Shown piece by piece: positions 1 through 8,691 of a stretch of DNA of 44,908 nt. A program made the position numbers and the translations under genes. The notes under the pieces were generated by a model that was not told the DNA's origin, ran no database searches, and worked only from the letters and a program-made list of their open reading frames with translations. Origin of the DNA: an uncultured Erysipelothrix sp. Lineage in GTDB: Bacteria > Bacillota_I > Bacilli_A > Erysipelotrichales > Erysipelotrichaceae. Position 1 is the first letter of the stretch. Each line of letters begins with the position of its first letter. The DNA lies in assembly GCA_947631935.1 (NCBI GenBank), contig CANRNG010000005.1, forward strand, positions 1-44,908, read 5' to 3'.

Positions 1-933
1 GATAAAATGACGACCGGTGAATTGATGAGTATGTTTACCTATACCATGAGTATTTTGGTGAGTTTGATGATGTTGTCCATGGTTTTTGTAATGATTAGTA
101 TGTCACTTGCTTCTGCGCAACGTATTGTTGAAGTATTGGAAGAAGAACCAACCATCACCAATCCAGAAAACCCAATTTATGAAATTAAAAATGGTGAAGT
201 CGTTTTTGAAAATGTATCCTTTGGTTATTATGAAGGCGATGACAAATACGTTCTGAGTGATATTAATTTAACCATGAAAGAAGGAGAAACCTGGGGTATT
301 TTAGGACCCACCGGATCCTCCAAAACAACCCTTACCAGCTTAATCCCTAGACTCTATGACACCCTTGAAGGTGCTGTTTATGTGGGTGGGGTTAATGTTA
401 AGGATTATGATTTAGAGTCCCTTCGTGATGCTGTAGGTATGGTACTTCAAAAGAATGTTTTATTCTCAGGAACCATTATTGAAAATATGCGTTGGGGAAA
501 TGAAAATGCAACACTTGAAGAAATTGAAGCAGCATGTAGAATATCACACGCCCATGAATTTATTGAAAAAATGCCTGATGGTTATGCTTCCCGTGTTGAA
601 CAAGGTGGAACCAACTTCTCAGGGGGACAAAAACAACGTCTTACCATTGCACGTGCCATTTTAAAGAATCCAAAAGTATTGATTTTGGATGACTCTACCA
701 GTGCCGTTGATACAAAGACTGATATGGAAATTCGTACATCGTTGAAAAACACATTGCCCAATGTTACCAAAATTATTATTTCACAACGAATCTCGTCGAT
801 TGAAGATGCAGATCATATCATTGTGATTGATGAAGGTGAAATTACGGGTATTGGTACACACGAATCCTTATTGGTGGATAATACATTGTATCAAGAAGTA
901 TTTGAAACACAGAAACGAGGTGAAGATATATGA
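1..933 (+). CDS. ABC transporter ATP-binding/permease protein, degenerate-site half of a heterodimeric exporter (5' end cut by window edge)
   Basis: Frame open from base 1; C-terminal TM helix then NBD with GPTGSSKTT, SGGQKQR, LILDDSTSAVD, ISQRISS; overlaps next ABC gene by 4 bp. Confidence 0.93.
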   Translation, partial: DKMTTGELMSMFTYTMSILVSLMMLSMVFVMISMSLASAQRIVEVLEEEPTITNPENPIYEIKNGEVVFENVSFGYYEGDDKYVLSDINLTMKEGETWGILGPTGSSKTTLTSLIPRLYDTLEGAVYVGGVNVKDYDLESLRDAVGMVLQKNVLFSGTIIENMRWGNENATLEEIEAACRISHAHEFIEKMPDGYASRVEQGGTNFSGGQKQRLTIARAILKNPKVLILDDSTSAVDTKTDMEIRTSLKNTLPNVTKIIISQRISSIEDADHIIVIDEGEITGIGTHESLLVDNTLYQEVFETQKRGEDI

Positions 934-2825
934 ATCGTAAACCCAACACAACTGGAGCAGACGGAAGAAAATTAGACATGAAACTTTTAAAACGTCTGGT
1001 AAACTATATTTTAGATAGATATAAAGTACTCTATTTCTTTGTGTTTATTGGAATTGTAATTTCAGCTTTAGCCCAAGTGGCTTCTTCATTATTCCTTAAA
1101 ACACTGATTGATGGATATATTGAACCCCTTATTTTAGCGGCCGATAAAGACTTCGGACCCTTATTTACAGCTTTACTCACCATGGCTGGTATTTATATGG
1201 TGGGTGTAATCACAAACTTTATTTACCAAAAACTCTTGGTTGTTATTTCTCAAGGAACGATGGAAACAATTAGAAGAGATATGTTTGCGCATATGCAAAC
1301 ACTTCCTATTGGCTATTTTGATACCCATGCCCACGGAGATATCATGAGTTTATTTACCTCTGATACCGATACTTTAAGACAAGTTATTTCTCAAAGTATT
1401 CCACAATTGATTTCATCATCCATTACCATTGTGTCGGTCTTGGTTTCGATGTTTGTTCTGAGTTGGCAATTAACCCTCGTTACTTTATCCATGGTTGTGG
1501 TGATGCAATTTGCACTAAAATACATCATGGGTAAATCGGGTAAGTATTTTGCGCGTCAACAAAAAATGATTGGTGCGGAAAACGGCTATATTGAAGAGAT
1601 GATGGAAGGTGCACGCGTGGTTAAGGTCTTTAACTACGAAAACAAAGCCATCGAAAACTTTAATAAAATTAATGATGAACTCTTTGAAAGTTCTTATAAC
1701 GCCAATAAATTCGCGAATATCTTGATGCCTATTATTGGTAACCTTGGAAACATTTCCTATGTATTGGTTGCCTTTGTGGGTGGATTGGTCACGGTCAATG
1801 GATGGTCTACCTTAACAATTGGTGGCTTGGCATCGTTCTTAGCCTTGAATAGATCCTTTACCGGACCCTTAAATCAAGTGTCCCAACAACTCAACTCAGT
1901 TATCATGGCCATGGCCGGAGCTGAACGTATCTTTAACTTACTGGACCAAAAACCAGAAGTCGATGAAGGTTTTGTCACTTTGGTGAATGCTAAATATAAC
2001 GATCAAGGTGAAATTGAAGCAACCGATGAAGTGACTGGCATGTGGGCTTGGGAACATCCCCGCAAAGGAGAACATGTTTCCTATATCGAACTCAAAGGAG
2101 ATGTCCGCTTCCACGATGTAACTTTTGGATATGTTGAAGGAAAAACAGTCTTACACAATATTGATCTCTATGCAGAACCTGGGCAGAAAATTGCTTTTGT
2201 GGGTGCTACAGGGGCAGGTAAGACAACCATTACCAACCTTATTAATCGATTCTATGATATCAATGAAGGATCCATTACGTATGATGGTATTGATGTTAAA
2301 TTAATTAAGAAAGATGATTTAAGACGTTCACTTGGAATTGTACTTCAAGATACCAATTTATTTACGGGAACCATTGAAGACAATATTAAATATGCAAGAC
2401 CGGATGCAACACATGAGGAAGTCGTGGCTGCCTCAAAACTTGCGAATGCCCATCACTTTATCAAACACTTAGAGAATGGCTACGATACAGTCTTAACCCA
2501 CGGTGGTTCAGCCTTATCCCAAGGACAAAGACAACTCTTATCCATCGCTAGAGCCGCATTGGCAAACTCGCCTGTGCTAATCTTAGATGAAGCAACATCA
2601 TCCATTGACTCACAAACTGAGAAATTAGTTCAAGAGGGTATGGACAAGTTGATGCATAATCGTACAACCTTTGTTATTGCGCATAGATTGAGTACCATTA
2701 AAAATGCACACGTAATCATGGTTTTGGATCAGGGTCGTATAGTCGAACGTGGAGATCATGCATCACTCATGGAAAAACAAGGCATTTATTACCAATTATA
2801 CACAGGTATGATTGAGAATGATTAG
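930..2825 (+). CDS. ABC transporter ATP-binding/permease protein, catalytic-site half of heterodimeric exporter
   Basis: Type IV exporter TMD plus NBD: GATGAGKTT, LSQGQRQL, LILDEATSSID, IAHRLST. Confidence 0.95.
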   Translation: MNRKPNTTGADGRKLDMKLLKRLVNYILDRYKVLYFFVFIGIVISALAQVASSLFLKTLIDGYIEPLILAADKDFGPLFTALLTMAGIYMVGVITNFIYQKLLVVISQGTMETIRRDMFAHMQTLPIGYFDTHAHGDIMSLFTSDTDTLRQVISQSIPQLISSSITIVSVLVSMFVLSWQLTLVTLSMVVVMQFALKYIMGKSGKYFARQQKMIGAENGYIEEMMEGARVVKVFNYENKAIENFNKINDELFESSYNANKFANILMPIIGNLGNISYVLVAFVGGLVTVNGWSTLTIGGLASFLALNRSFTGPLNQVSQQLNSVIMAMAGAERIFNLLDQKPEVDEGFVTLVNAKYNDQGEIEATDEVTGMWAWEHPRKGEHVSYIELKGDVRFHDVTFGYVEGKTVLHNIDLYAEPGQKIAFVGATGAGKTTITNLINRFYDINEGSITYDGIDVKLIKKDDLRRSLGIVLQDTNLFTGTIEDNIKYARPDATHEEVVAASKLANAHHFIKHLENGYDTVLTHGGSALSQGQRQLLSIARAALANSPVLILDEATSSIDSQTEKLVQEGMDKLMHNRTTFVIAHRLSTIKNAHVIMVLDQGRIVERGDHASLMEKQGIYYQLYTGMIEND

Positions 2826-2832
2826 TTTTAAA

Positions 2833-2859
2833 AACAACCTAACTTTGGGTTGTTTTTTT
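2833..2859 (+). terminator. Rho-independent terminator
   Basis: AACAACC...GGTTGTT stem followed by T-run. Confidence 0.75.
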
Positions 2860-3045
2860 AGTCTTCACGGATGTTTTATTGTTTCTATTGCAGAACTATC
2901 ATTCTATGGACTCCCAGATACAGTAAATGAAGCAGAGGAAATTTTGAGATTGAGTTGAACTTGGTCTCAACAATTCTGCTTAAGGCTTATTAATGGAGTG
3001 ATTGGTTGAGATTAAAAAGAGATATTTAAATAATAAATAAGCAAT

Positions 3046-3084
3046 GAAAAAGGACGTATTCTTAGGTGAATGCGTCCTTTTTTC
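3046..3084. terminator. Bidirectional Rho-independent terminator
   Basis: GAAAAAGGACGTATTC...GAATGCGTCCTTTTTTC inverted repeat, A/T runs on both sides. Confidence 0.75.
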
Positions 3085-3085
3085 A

Positions 3086-3565
3086 TTATCTCAAACTTTT
3101 TGGTTTTTGAAGAATTTCAGAAATGATTAATGCCTGTTTCATAGAAACATTATCAAATACTTTAGCTGGATTTGCAGTTACGATTTGAATCGTATCTTCT
3201 TCAATAAAGATGGATTCTCCATCGTCTATGTAATCATAAGTATCTACTTCAAAGACATCCGTATCAAAATTGCTTTCATATGAATCCCAATAAGCTTCAA
3301 AATCTTCGTAAGTGGGATCGTCTTCTAAGGAAATAAAGTTTTCTTCGACAGAAACCGTCTCATTGATTGCATCTTCAGTGCTATCATAACTGTCATGATT
3401 GGTCTCCTTCTTGAATTCCTGAGCAAATTCTTCCACAAGATCATTAAAGTAATCAGAAAATTTCTTTTTACTTTTAGAAGGTTGTTGGTTACGTTTTATC
3501 CTCATAATGCCAAATCCAACCACAAAGATCAAATAAAGAATAAGTGGGAAAAAGAGTTCAAACAT
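3086..3565 (-). CDS. Hypothetical acidic protein with one N-terminal TM segment, third gene of floA operon
   Basis: Start codon overlaps floA stop (ATGA); N-terminal LFFPLILYLIFVVGFGIM then highly acidic region. Confidence 0.75.
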   Translation of the reverse strand: MFELFFPLILYLIFVVGFGIMRIKRNQQPSKSKKKFSDYFNDLVEEFAQEFKKETNHDSYDSTEDAINETVSVEENFISLEDDPTYEDFEAYWDSYESNFDTDVFEVDTYDYIDDGESIFIEEDTIQIVTANPAKVFDNVSMKQALIISEILQKPKSLR

Positions 3566-4581
3566 CAGTCTTGGCCTTCGGTTGGGTTGTGTGCAGGACT
3601 GGTATCTTTCGCGATGGCTTCACGCATGGAAGTGTCGGATTGGATGTTTCTTAAGTTGTAGTAGTCCATAATACCCAAGTTTCCTTTTCTGAAAGCTTCT
3701 GCAATCGCAAGGGGCACTTCTGATTCCGCTTCAATTACTTTTGCGCGCATGCGTTGGACTTCAGCAATCATTTCTTGTTCCTTGGCAACCGCAAAGGCAC
3801 GTCTTTCTTCTGCTTTGGCTTGGGCAATCTTCTTATCAGCCATGGCTTGGTCTGCTTGAAGTTTCGCACCAATGTTACGTCCCACATCAACATCAGCAAT
3901 ATCAATGGATAAAATCTCAAAGGCGGTTCCAGAGTCAAGCCCTTTTCTTAAGATAGTTTGAGAGATGGAGTCGGGGTTTTCCAAAACAACGGAGTGTTTT
4001 TCAGCAGAACCAACTGTTGTAACAATTCCTTCACCAACACGGGCAATGATAGTTTCTTCACCAGCACCCCCAACCAATCTTTCAATGTTGGCACGCACGG
4101 TTACCTTTGCTTTGGCTTTAACTTCAATCCCGTCCATGGCCACACCGGAAATAATGGGTGTTTCAATAACTTTAGGATTAACAGACACTTGGACTGCTTC
4201 AAATACATTACGTCCAGCCAAATCAATGGCTGCAGCTTGTTCAAATTCAAGATCGATATTGGCGCGTTGGGCTGCTATCAATGCATCCACAACCAAGTTT
4301 ACATTTCCACCTGCCAAATGGTGGGCTTCAAGTTCGTTGGTATCGATTAAGAGTCCTGCTTTGGTTGCTTTAATTAAGGGATTTACAATCCTAGCGGGCG
4401 TTACGCGTCGCAATCTCATTCCCACCAAATCACCAATGGTGACCTTTGTTCCTGAGAAGTAGGCTGAAACCCATAATCCTACCGGTACATATCTAAAGAA
4501 TACGAGAATCAAAACAACCAGAATAATTGTAATCAAAAGTCCATAATAATTAGCGTTAAATAACACATCGAATACATTCAT
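3565..4581 (-). CDS. floA: Flotillin-like protein FloA (UPF0365)
   Basis: [34 protein letters not shown]..., [27 protein letters not shown], typical FloA length and Ala/Glu-rich region. Confidence 0.95.
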   Translation of the reverse strand: MNVFDVLFNANYYGLLITIILVVLILVFFRYVPVGLWVSAYFSGTKVTIGDLVGMRLRRVTPARIVNPLIKATKAGLLIDTNELEAHHLAGGNVNLVVDALIAAQRANIDLEFEQAAAIDLAGRNVFEAVQVSVNPKVIETPIISGVAMDGIEVKAKAKVTVRANIERLVGGAGEETIIARVGEGIVTTVGSAEKHSVVLENPDSISQTILRKGLDSGTAFEILSIDIADVDVGRNIGAKLQADQAMADKKIAQAKAEERRAFAVAKEQEMIAEVQRMRAKVIEAESEVPLAIAEAFRKGNLGIMDYYNLRNIQSDTSMREAIAKDTSPAHNPTEGQD

Positions 4582-4585
4582 AAGC

Positions 4586-5200
4586 TTAATCAGTTTCCTT
4601 TCTTACATAAATTTTTGCGCCTTCTACGCGGTGTACACGTATGACTTGATCGCGAGCAATCATATCCATATCGGATATGACATCGAAAATATTTTCGCCA
4701 AACTGAGCACGACCAACGGGTCTTAAGTCAGTAAGGGTTACGCCAGTTTCTTTCTCTAAATAAGAAAGATCTGGGTTGGCAGAATAACCACTGGGTTGAT
4801 TCAGTGCTGTATTCAAGATAAACCGTTGGGTCAGTTGAATTTTTACATTGAATTTCGCAAACATATAAGTGATGAGAGCGATTGTTGTGATTGCCGCGAT
4901 GTAGACCACCAAGACATCAATGAACGATTCTGTGTACCAATAGAGTCCAGCAATCGTTCCTAATAAACCCAAAACTCCGGCAATTCCAAATCCTGGAATA
5001 TAAAATTCAACAATGAGTAATAAGATACCCAACATGAACAATAAATATTGTAGCCAATAACCATTCCATACTGCAAAGAATACAGCAAACATGATGACGC
5101 TGAGTGTTAGATAGAGCCATTGTGGCTTTTTATATGCTGCGATCACCATAAAAGCAACTGCTACCATTGCAAAAAAAATAAATGTTAGGTAAGTTGACAT
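4586..5200 (-). CDS. NfeD-like membrane protein
   Basis: Multi-TM region followed by C-terminal NfeD OB-fold-like region ([26 protein letters not shown]...), directly upstream of floA. Confidence 0.88.
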   Translation of the reverse strand: MSTYLTFIFFAMVAVAFMVIAAYKKPQWLYLTLSVIMFAVFFAVWNGYWLQYLLFMLGILLLIVEFYIPGFGIAGVLGLLGTIAGLYWYTESFIDVLVVYIAAITTIALITYMFAKFNVKIQLTQRFILNTALNQPSGYSANPDLSYLEKETGVTLTDLRPVGRAQFGENIFDVISDMDMIARDQVIRVHRVEGAKIYVRKETD

Positions 5201-5352
5201 ATTTGTTGCCCCCTTTCTATATAATTATTCTATCATATCTCAAATCTATTAAAAAATAGTATTGTTAAATTTTCGTTATTTGAAAATATCCACTGTCTAG
5301 ACGATTTAACCGATGAAAAATATTAATACCAATAAATTTATTCTGGAAAGCC

Positions 5353-5381
5353 TTTACATTTTAAAAAGAAGTGGTTATAAT
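5353..5381 (+). promoter_or_regulatory. sigma-A type promoter of PTS EIIC gene
   Basis: TTTACA (5353-5358), 17 bp spacer, TATAAT (5376-5381). Confidence 0.75.
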
Positions 5382-5390
5382 GAAATAGAA

Positions 5391-5402
5391 ATTGGTACCA
5401 AT
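5391..5402. promoter_or_regulatory. Palindromic operator candidate ATTGGTACCAAT at the predicted transcription start
   Basis: Perfect 12 bp palindrome just downstream of -10; related TACCAAT words at 5322-5333 and 6780-6787. Confidence 0.5.
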
Positions 5403-5434
5403 GAATTAAAGTCATAAGAATAAGGAGGACTTTT

Positions 5435-6757
5435 ATGCAAGGCTTAATTAATTTTTTAGAAGCTAAGTTCGTACCGCTAGCCGCAAAGGTTGGGGGACAA
5501 AAGCACTTGGTCGCAATCCGTGACTCATTTGCTGCGTTAATGCCATTAATTATGGCAGGGGCAATTGCTGTACTTTTAAATAACGTGTTCTTTGTGCCAT
5601 GGGGGTTATTGGCAGCAGACGCATTTTTAGGGGCAGATCATGCATTTATCGTTTGGACAAACCAATATATCGCACCATTCTTCTCAAGTGTTGAAACAGG
5701 TACTTTGAGTATCTTGGCACTTGCTTTGGTATTTACTATTGCGTTCAACAGAGCACGTCAAGAAGGTAAAGATGAAATCATTACTTCATTAATCGCGTTG
5801 GGATCATTCATGCTACTTGGATCATTGACAAGAAGCAATGAAGTGGTTGCTGGACACGTAACAAACTATTTAGGAGCACAAGGGATCTTTATAGCATTGT
5901 TAGTGGGTCTAATCGCACCTTCAATTTACTTTGCAATCGTCAATAAAAACTGGGTTATCAGTATGCCAGACAGTGTTCCGCCAGCAGTTGCTAAAGGATT
6001 TAGCGGAATCATTCCTGGTGCACTTACACTCTTTGTCTTTGCTGGTGTAAACTATGTGTTCTCAATGGGGGCTGAAACATCATTGTTTATTTGGTTTGAA
6101 GATAATGTTGGAAGCACATTGGCTCAATTAAGCCAAGGTTTACCAGCTGTTATCATAACATCAACCTTAATTCCACTCTTATGGTTCTTTGGTTTACATG
6201 GTGCTAACTTACTAGAAGCATTTATGCAACCAGTATATGGAACTTTACAAACAGAAAACCTACAAGCATTTGCTAACAGTGGTGGAACAATTACATCCGT
6301 TGCTGATGGTCTACATGCATGGGTACGTGGATCATGGGATGCATACGTATTCCATGGGGGATCAGGAGCAACTTTACCTCTGCTTCTTGCAATTTTCGCA
6401 GTATCAAAAGTTAAAGATCATCGTGAAATTGCACGTTTGGGTATTGCACCTGGAATCTTCATGATTAACGAACCTGTACTCTTTGGTTTACCAGTTGTAT
6501 TGAACCCAATCTACTTGGTACCATTTGTACTAAACCAACCTATTCTTGCAACGATTGCTTATCTTGCAACAACAAGTGGCTTCGCTGGTCCAATTGTTAA
6601 CTCAGTACCATGGACAACACCTCCTGTACTGAATGCATTACTAGCAACAAACTTCAGTATGGGTGCTGGTCTCATTGCATTAATTAATATGGCAGTCGCA
6701 TTCGTGATTTATCTACCATTTGTTTTTGTAGCAAATCGCGCAGCATCTGCCGAATAA
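5435..6757 (+). CDS. celB: PTS lactose/cellobiose-family EIIC component
   Basis: 440 aa EIIC: FLEAKFVPLAAKVGGQKHLVAIRDSFAALMPLIMAGA..., GIFMINEPVLFGLPVVLNPIYLVPF; RBS AAGGAGG. Confidence 0.92.
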   Translation: MQGLINFLEAKFVPLAAKVGGQKHLVAIRDSFAALMPLIMAGAIAVLLNNVFFVPWGLLAADAFLGADHAFIVWTNQYIAPFFSSVETGTLSILALALVFTIAFNRARQEGKDEIITSLIALGSFMLLGSLTRSNEVVAGHVTNYLGAQGIFIALLVGLIAPSIYFAIVNKNWVISMPDSVPPAVAKGFSGIIPGALTLFVFAGVNYVFSMGAETSLFIWFEDNVGSTLAQLSQGLPAVIITSTLIPLLWFFGLHGANLLEAFMQPVYGTLQTENLQAFANSGGTITSVADGLHAWVRGSWDAYVFHGGSGATLPLLLAIFAVSKVKDHREIARLGIAPGIFMINEPVLFGLPVVLNPIYLVPFVLNQPILATIAYLATTSGFAGPIVNSVPWTTPPVLNALLATNFSMGAGLIALINMAVAFVIYLPFVFVANRAASAE

Positions 6758-6802
6758 ATAAAAAGTCAATAAAAGTAAAGTACCAATTTTGCTTATAATT
6801 GA

Positions 6803-6828
6803 AGAATTAGCCCGAGAGGGCTAATTCT
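6803..6828 (+). other. Perfect intergenic hairpin between EIIC and GH1 genes
   Basis: AGAATTAGCCC-GAGA-GGGCTAATTCT, 11 bp stem with a GNRA-type loop, no T-run. Confidence 0.7.
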
Positions 6829-6853
6829 ATTATTAATTGCTTGGAGGATATTG

Positions 6854-8308
6854 ATGACTAAAGAAAACAAAAAATTAAATGAACAGATTGTTCAATCTAT
6901 TCCAAAACAATTTCTATGGGGGGCAGCTTCAGCGGCATATCAAGTTGAAGGGGGATTTGAGGCTGATGGAAAAGTAGCTTCAATCTGGGATGAATGGACT
7001 AAGATTCCTGGGAAAACATTTGAAGGAACCAATGGTGATGTGGCGACAGATCATTACCATCGTTACAAAGAAGATGTAGCCTTAATGAAAGAAATGGGTT
7101 TAAAAACATACCGTTTTTCTATTTCATGGACACGTATCTTAGATGGAGACAAGGTCAATAAAAAGGGTTTAGAATTTTATCATAACCTGATGGATGCCTT
7201 GATTGAAAATGGAATCGAACCCATGGTCACACTTTATCATTGGGATTTACCCAAGCGTTACCAAGACCAATATGGGGGATGGCTATCTCGTGATGTTATT
7301 GAAGATTTTCTTGTTTATGCAAAACTTTGTTTTGATGAATTTCATACAAAAGTGAAATACTGGATTGTTATGAATGAACCCAATATTTTCACACATCAAG
7401 GATATATTTTAGGGGTACATCCGCCAGGACATAAAGACCAAATGAACGAATTCTTACGTAGTTACCACCATACGGCTTTAGTTCATGCCAAAACGGTGGC
7501 ATTGTATAAAAATGGGGATTACCAAGAAGGTATGATTGGAAGTTCAATCGCATTGACACCTGGATATTCTAGATCAGAAGATCCAAAGGACCTCTTGGCT
7601 ACGCAACGTTATCTGGATCTCAATTTCTATTGGTTTACAGATGTTTACTACAAAGGTACATACCCATCATGGGCTTGGGAATACTATACACAAGCTGGGT
7701 TTATCGACTTTGAAATCAATGAAGAAGATGCTGAATTACTTAAATCAGCAGCCAAACTCACAGATTTCATTGGCATTAATTACTACCAAAGTACCACCCT
7801 TGCGGACAATCCAATCGAAGGGGGCGTGGGTGTTAAAATGTTTAATACAGATGGAAAGAAACGTGATTTTGAAGAATCTGGAATTCCTGGATTATACAAA
7901 AATGTTGAAAATCCAAATGTGACATACACCAACTGGAACTGGGTTGTCGATCCAAATGGATTAACGCATACCTTAAAGCTCTTAAATGAAACTTATGGTT
8001 TGCCCATTGTGATTAGTGAAAATGGTTTGGGGGCTTTTGATAGCGTTGTGGATGGTAAAGTTCATGATGACTATCGAATTGATTTCATCGCAAAGCATTT
8101 GGTAGCGATTGGGGAAGCAATTGAACAAGGCGTAAACGTCTTGGCTTATTGTGTATGGTCATTTACAGACTTATTATCTTGGCTCAACGGATATCAAAAA
8201 CGATATGGTGTAGTGTATGTGGATTTTGATGATATCGCATTACCACGTTTACGAAAAGATTCATTCTATTGGTATCAAGATCTTATTAAAGAATGGGAAA
8301 ATAAATAA
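6854..8308 (+). CDS. 6-phospho-beta-glucosidase / beta-glucosidase, glycoside hydrolase family 1
   Basis: FLWGAASAAYQVEG, FSISWTRI, WIVMNEPN, VISENGLG, YCVWSFTDLLSW; ATG at 6854 preceded by GGAGGA (track begins at TTG 6851). Confidence 0.95.
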   Translation: MTKENKKLNEQIVQSIPKQFLWGAASAAYQVEGGFEADGKVASIWDEWTKIPGKTFEGTNGDVATDHYHRYKEDVALMKEMGLKTYRFSISWTRILDGDKVNKKGLEFYHNLMDALIENGIEPMVTLYHWDLPKRYQDQYGGWLSRDVIEDFLVYAKLCFDEFHTKVKYWIVMNEPNIFTHQGYILGVHPPGHKDQMNEFLRSYHHTALVHAKTVALYKNGDYQEGMIGSSIALTPGYSRSEDPKDLLATQRYLDLNFYWFTDVYYKGTYPSWAWEYYTQAGFIDFEINEEDAELLKSAAKLTDFIGINYYQSTTLADNPIEGGVGVKMFNTDGKKRDFEESGIPGLYKNVENPNVTYTNWNWVVDPNGLTHTLKLLNETYGLPIVISENGLGAFDSVVDGKVHDDYRIDFIAKHLVAIGEAIEQGVNVLAYCVWSFTDLLSWLNGYQKRYGVVYVDFDDIALPRLRKDSFYWYQDLIKEWENK

Positions 8309-8316
8309 TGTTAAAG

Positions 8317-8348
8317 AGATTGTATTTTGGGGAATACAATCTTTTTTT
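8317..8348 (+). terminator. Rho-independent terminator of GH1 gene
   Basis: AGATTGTATT...AATACAATCT followed by T-run. Confidence 0.85.
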
Positions 8349-8359
8349 GTGTTAAAGTA

Positions 8360-8391
8360 TTGCAATAATATACCCTAGGGGGTATATTATT
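8360..8391 (+). promoter_or_regulatory. Promoter with embedded CsoR/CstR-type operator
   Basis: TTGCAA (8360-8365), 17 bp, TATATT (8383-8388); perfect 12 bp arm inverted repeat AATAATATACCC-TAGG-GGGTATATTATT (8364-8391) covering the spacer. Confidence 0.75.
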
Positions 8392-8412
8392 AAAGACATA
8401 AAGGAGGAAGCA

Positions 8413-8691
8413 ATGTTAAATTTATTTAAAAGAATAGAAACAGTATTATGGGAAGATATCAAACCATCTGATCTCATTATCGATGTTCGTGAACCACACG
8501 AATTTAAAACAAGACACGCGCGCAATGCGAAAAATGTGCCACTATCAAAAATACCGCAATACAATACAGATAAAGAAGTCTATGTGGTTTGTGCAAGTGG
8601 CGCAAGAAGTAGACGTGCTGTTAAAATCCTAAACAAAAAGGGGATTAAAGCAAAAAATATAAAGGGAGGAATGATGCATTATGGACGCTAA
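8413..8691 (+). CDS. Rhodanese-like sulfurtransferase
   Basis: LIIDVREPHEF, active-site loop CASGARSR; RBS AAGGAGG. Confidence 0.92.
   Translation: MLNLFKRIETVLWEDIKPSDLIIDVREPHEFKTRHARNAKNVPLSKIPQYNTDKEVYVVCASGARSRRAVKILNKKGIKAKNIKGGMMHYGR

Noticed and set aside
2940-3016. GTCTCAAC ... GTTGAGAT inverted words
   Set aside because: Seven bp arms separated by about 40 nt; expected by chance in AT-rich intergenic DNA.
3965-4462. 165-aa plus-strand ORF (and 3958-4350) opposite floA
   Set aside because: Shadow ORFs on the opposite strand of a conserved gene, low-complexity composition, no ribosome-binding site.
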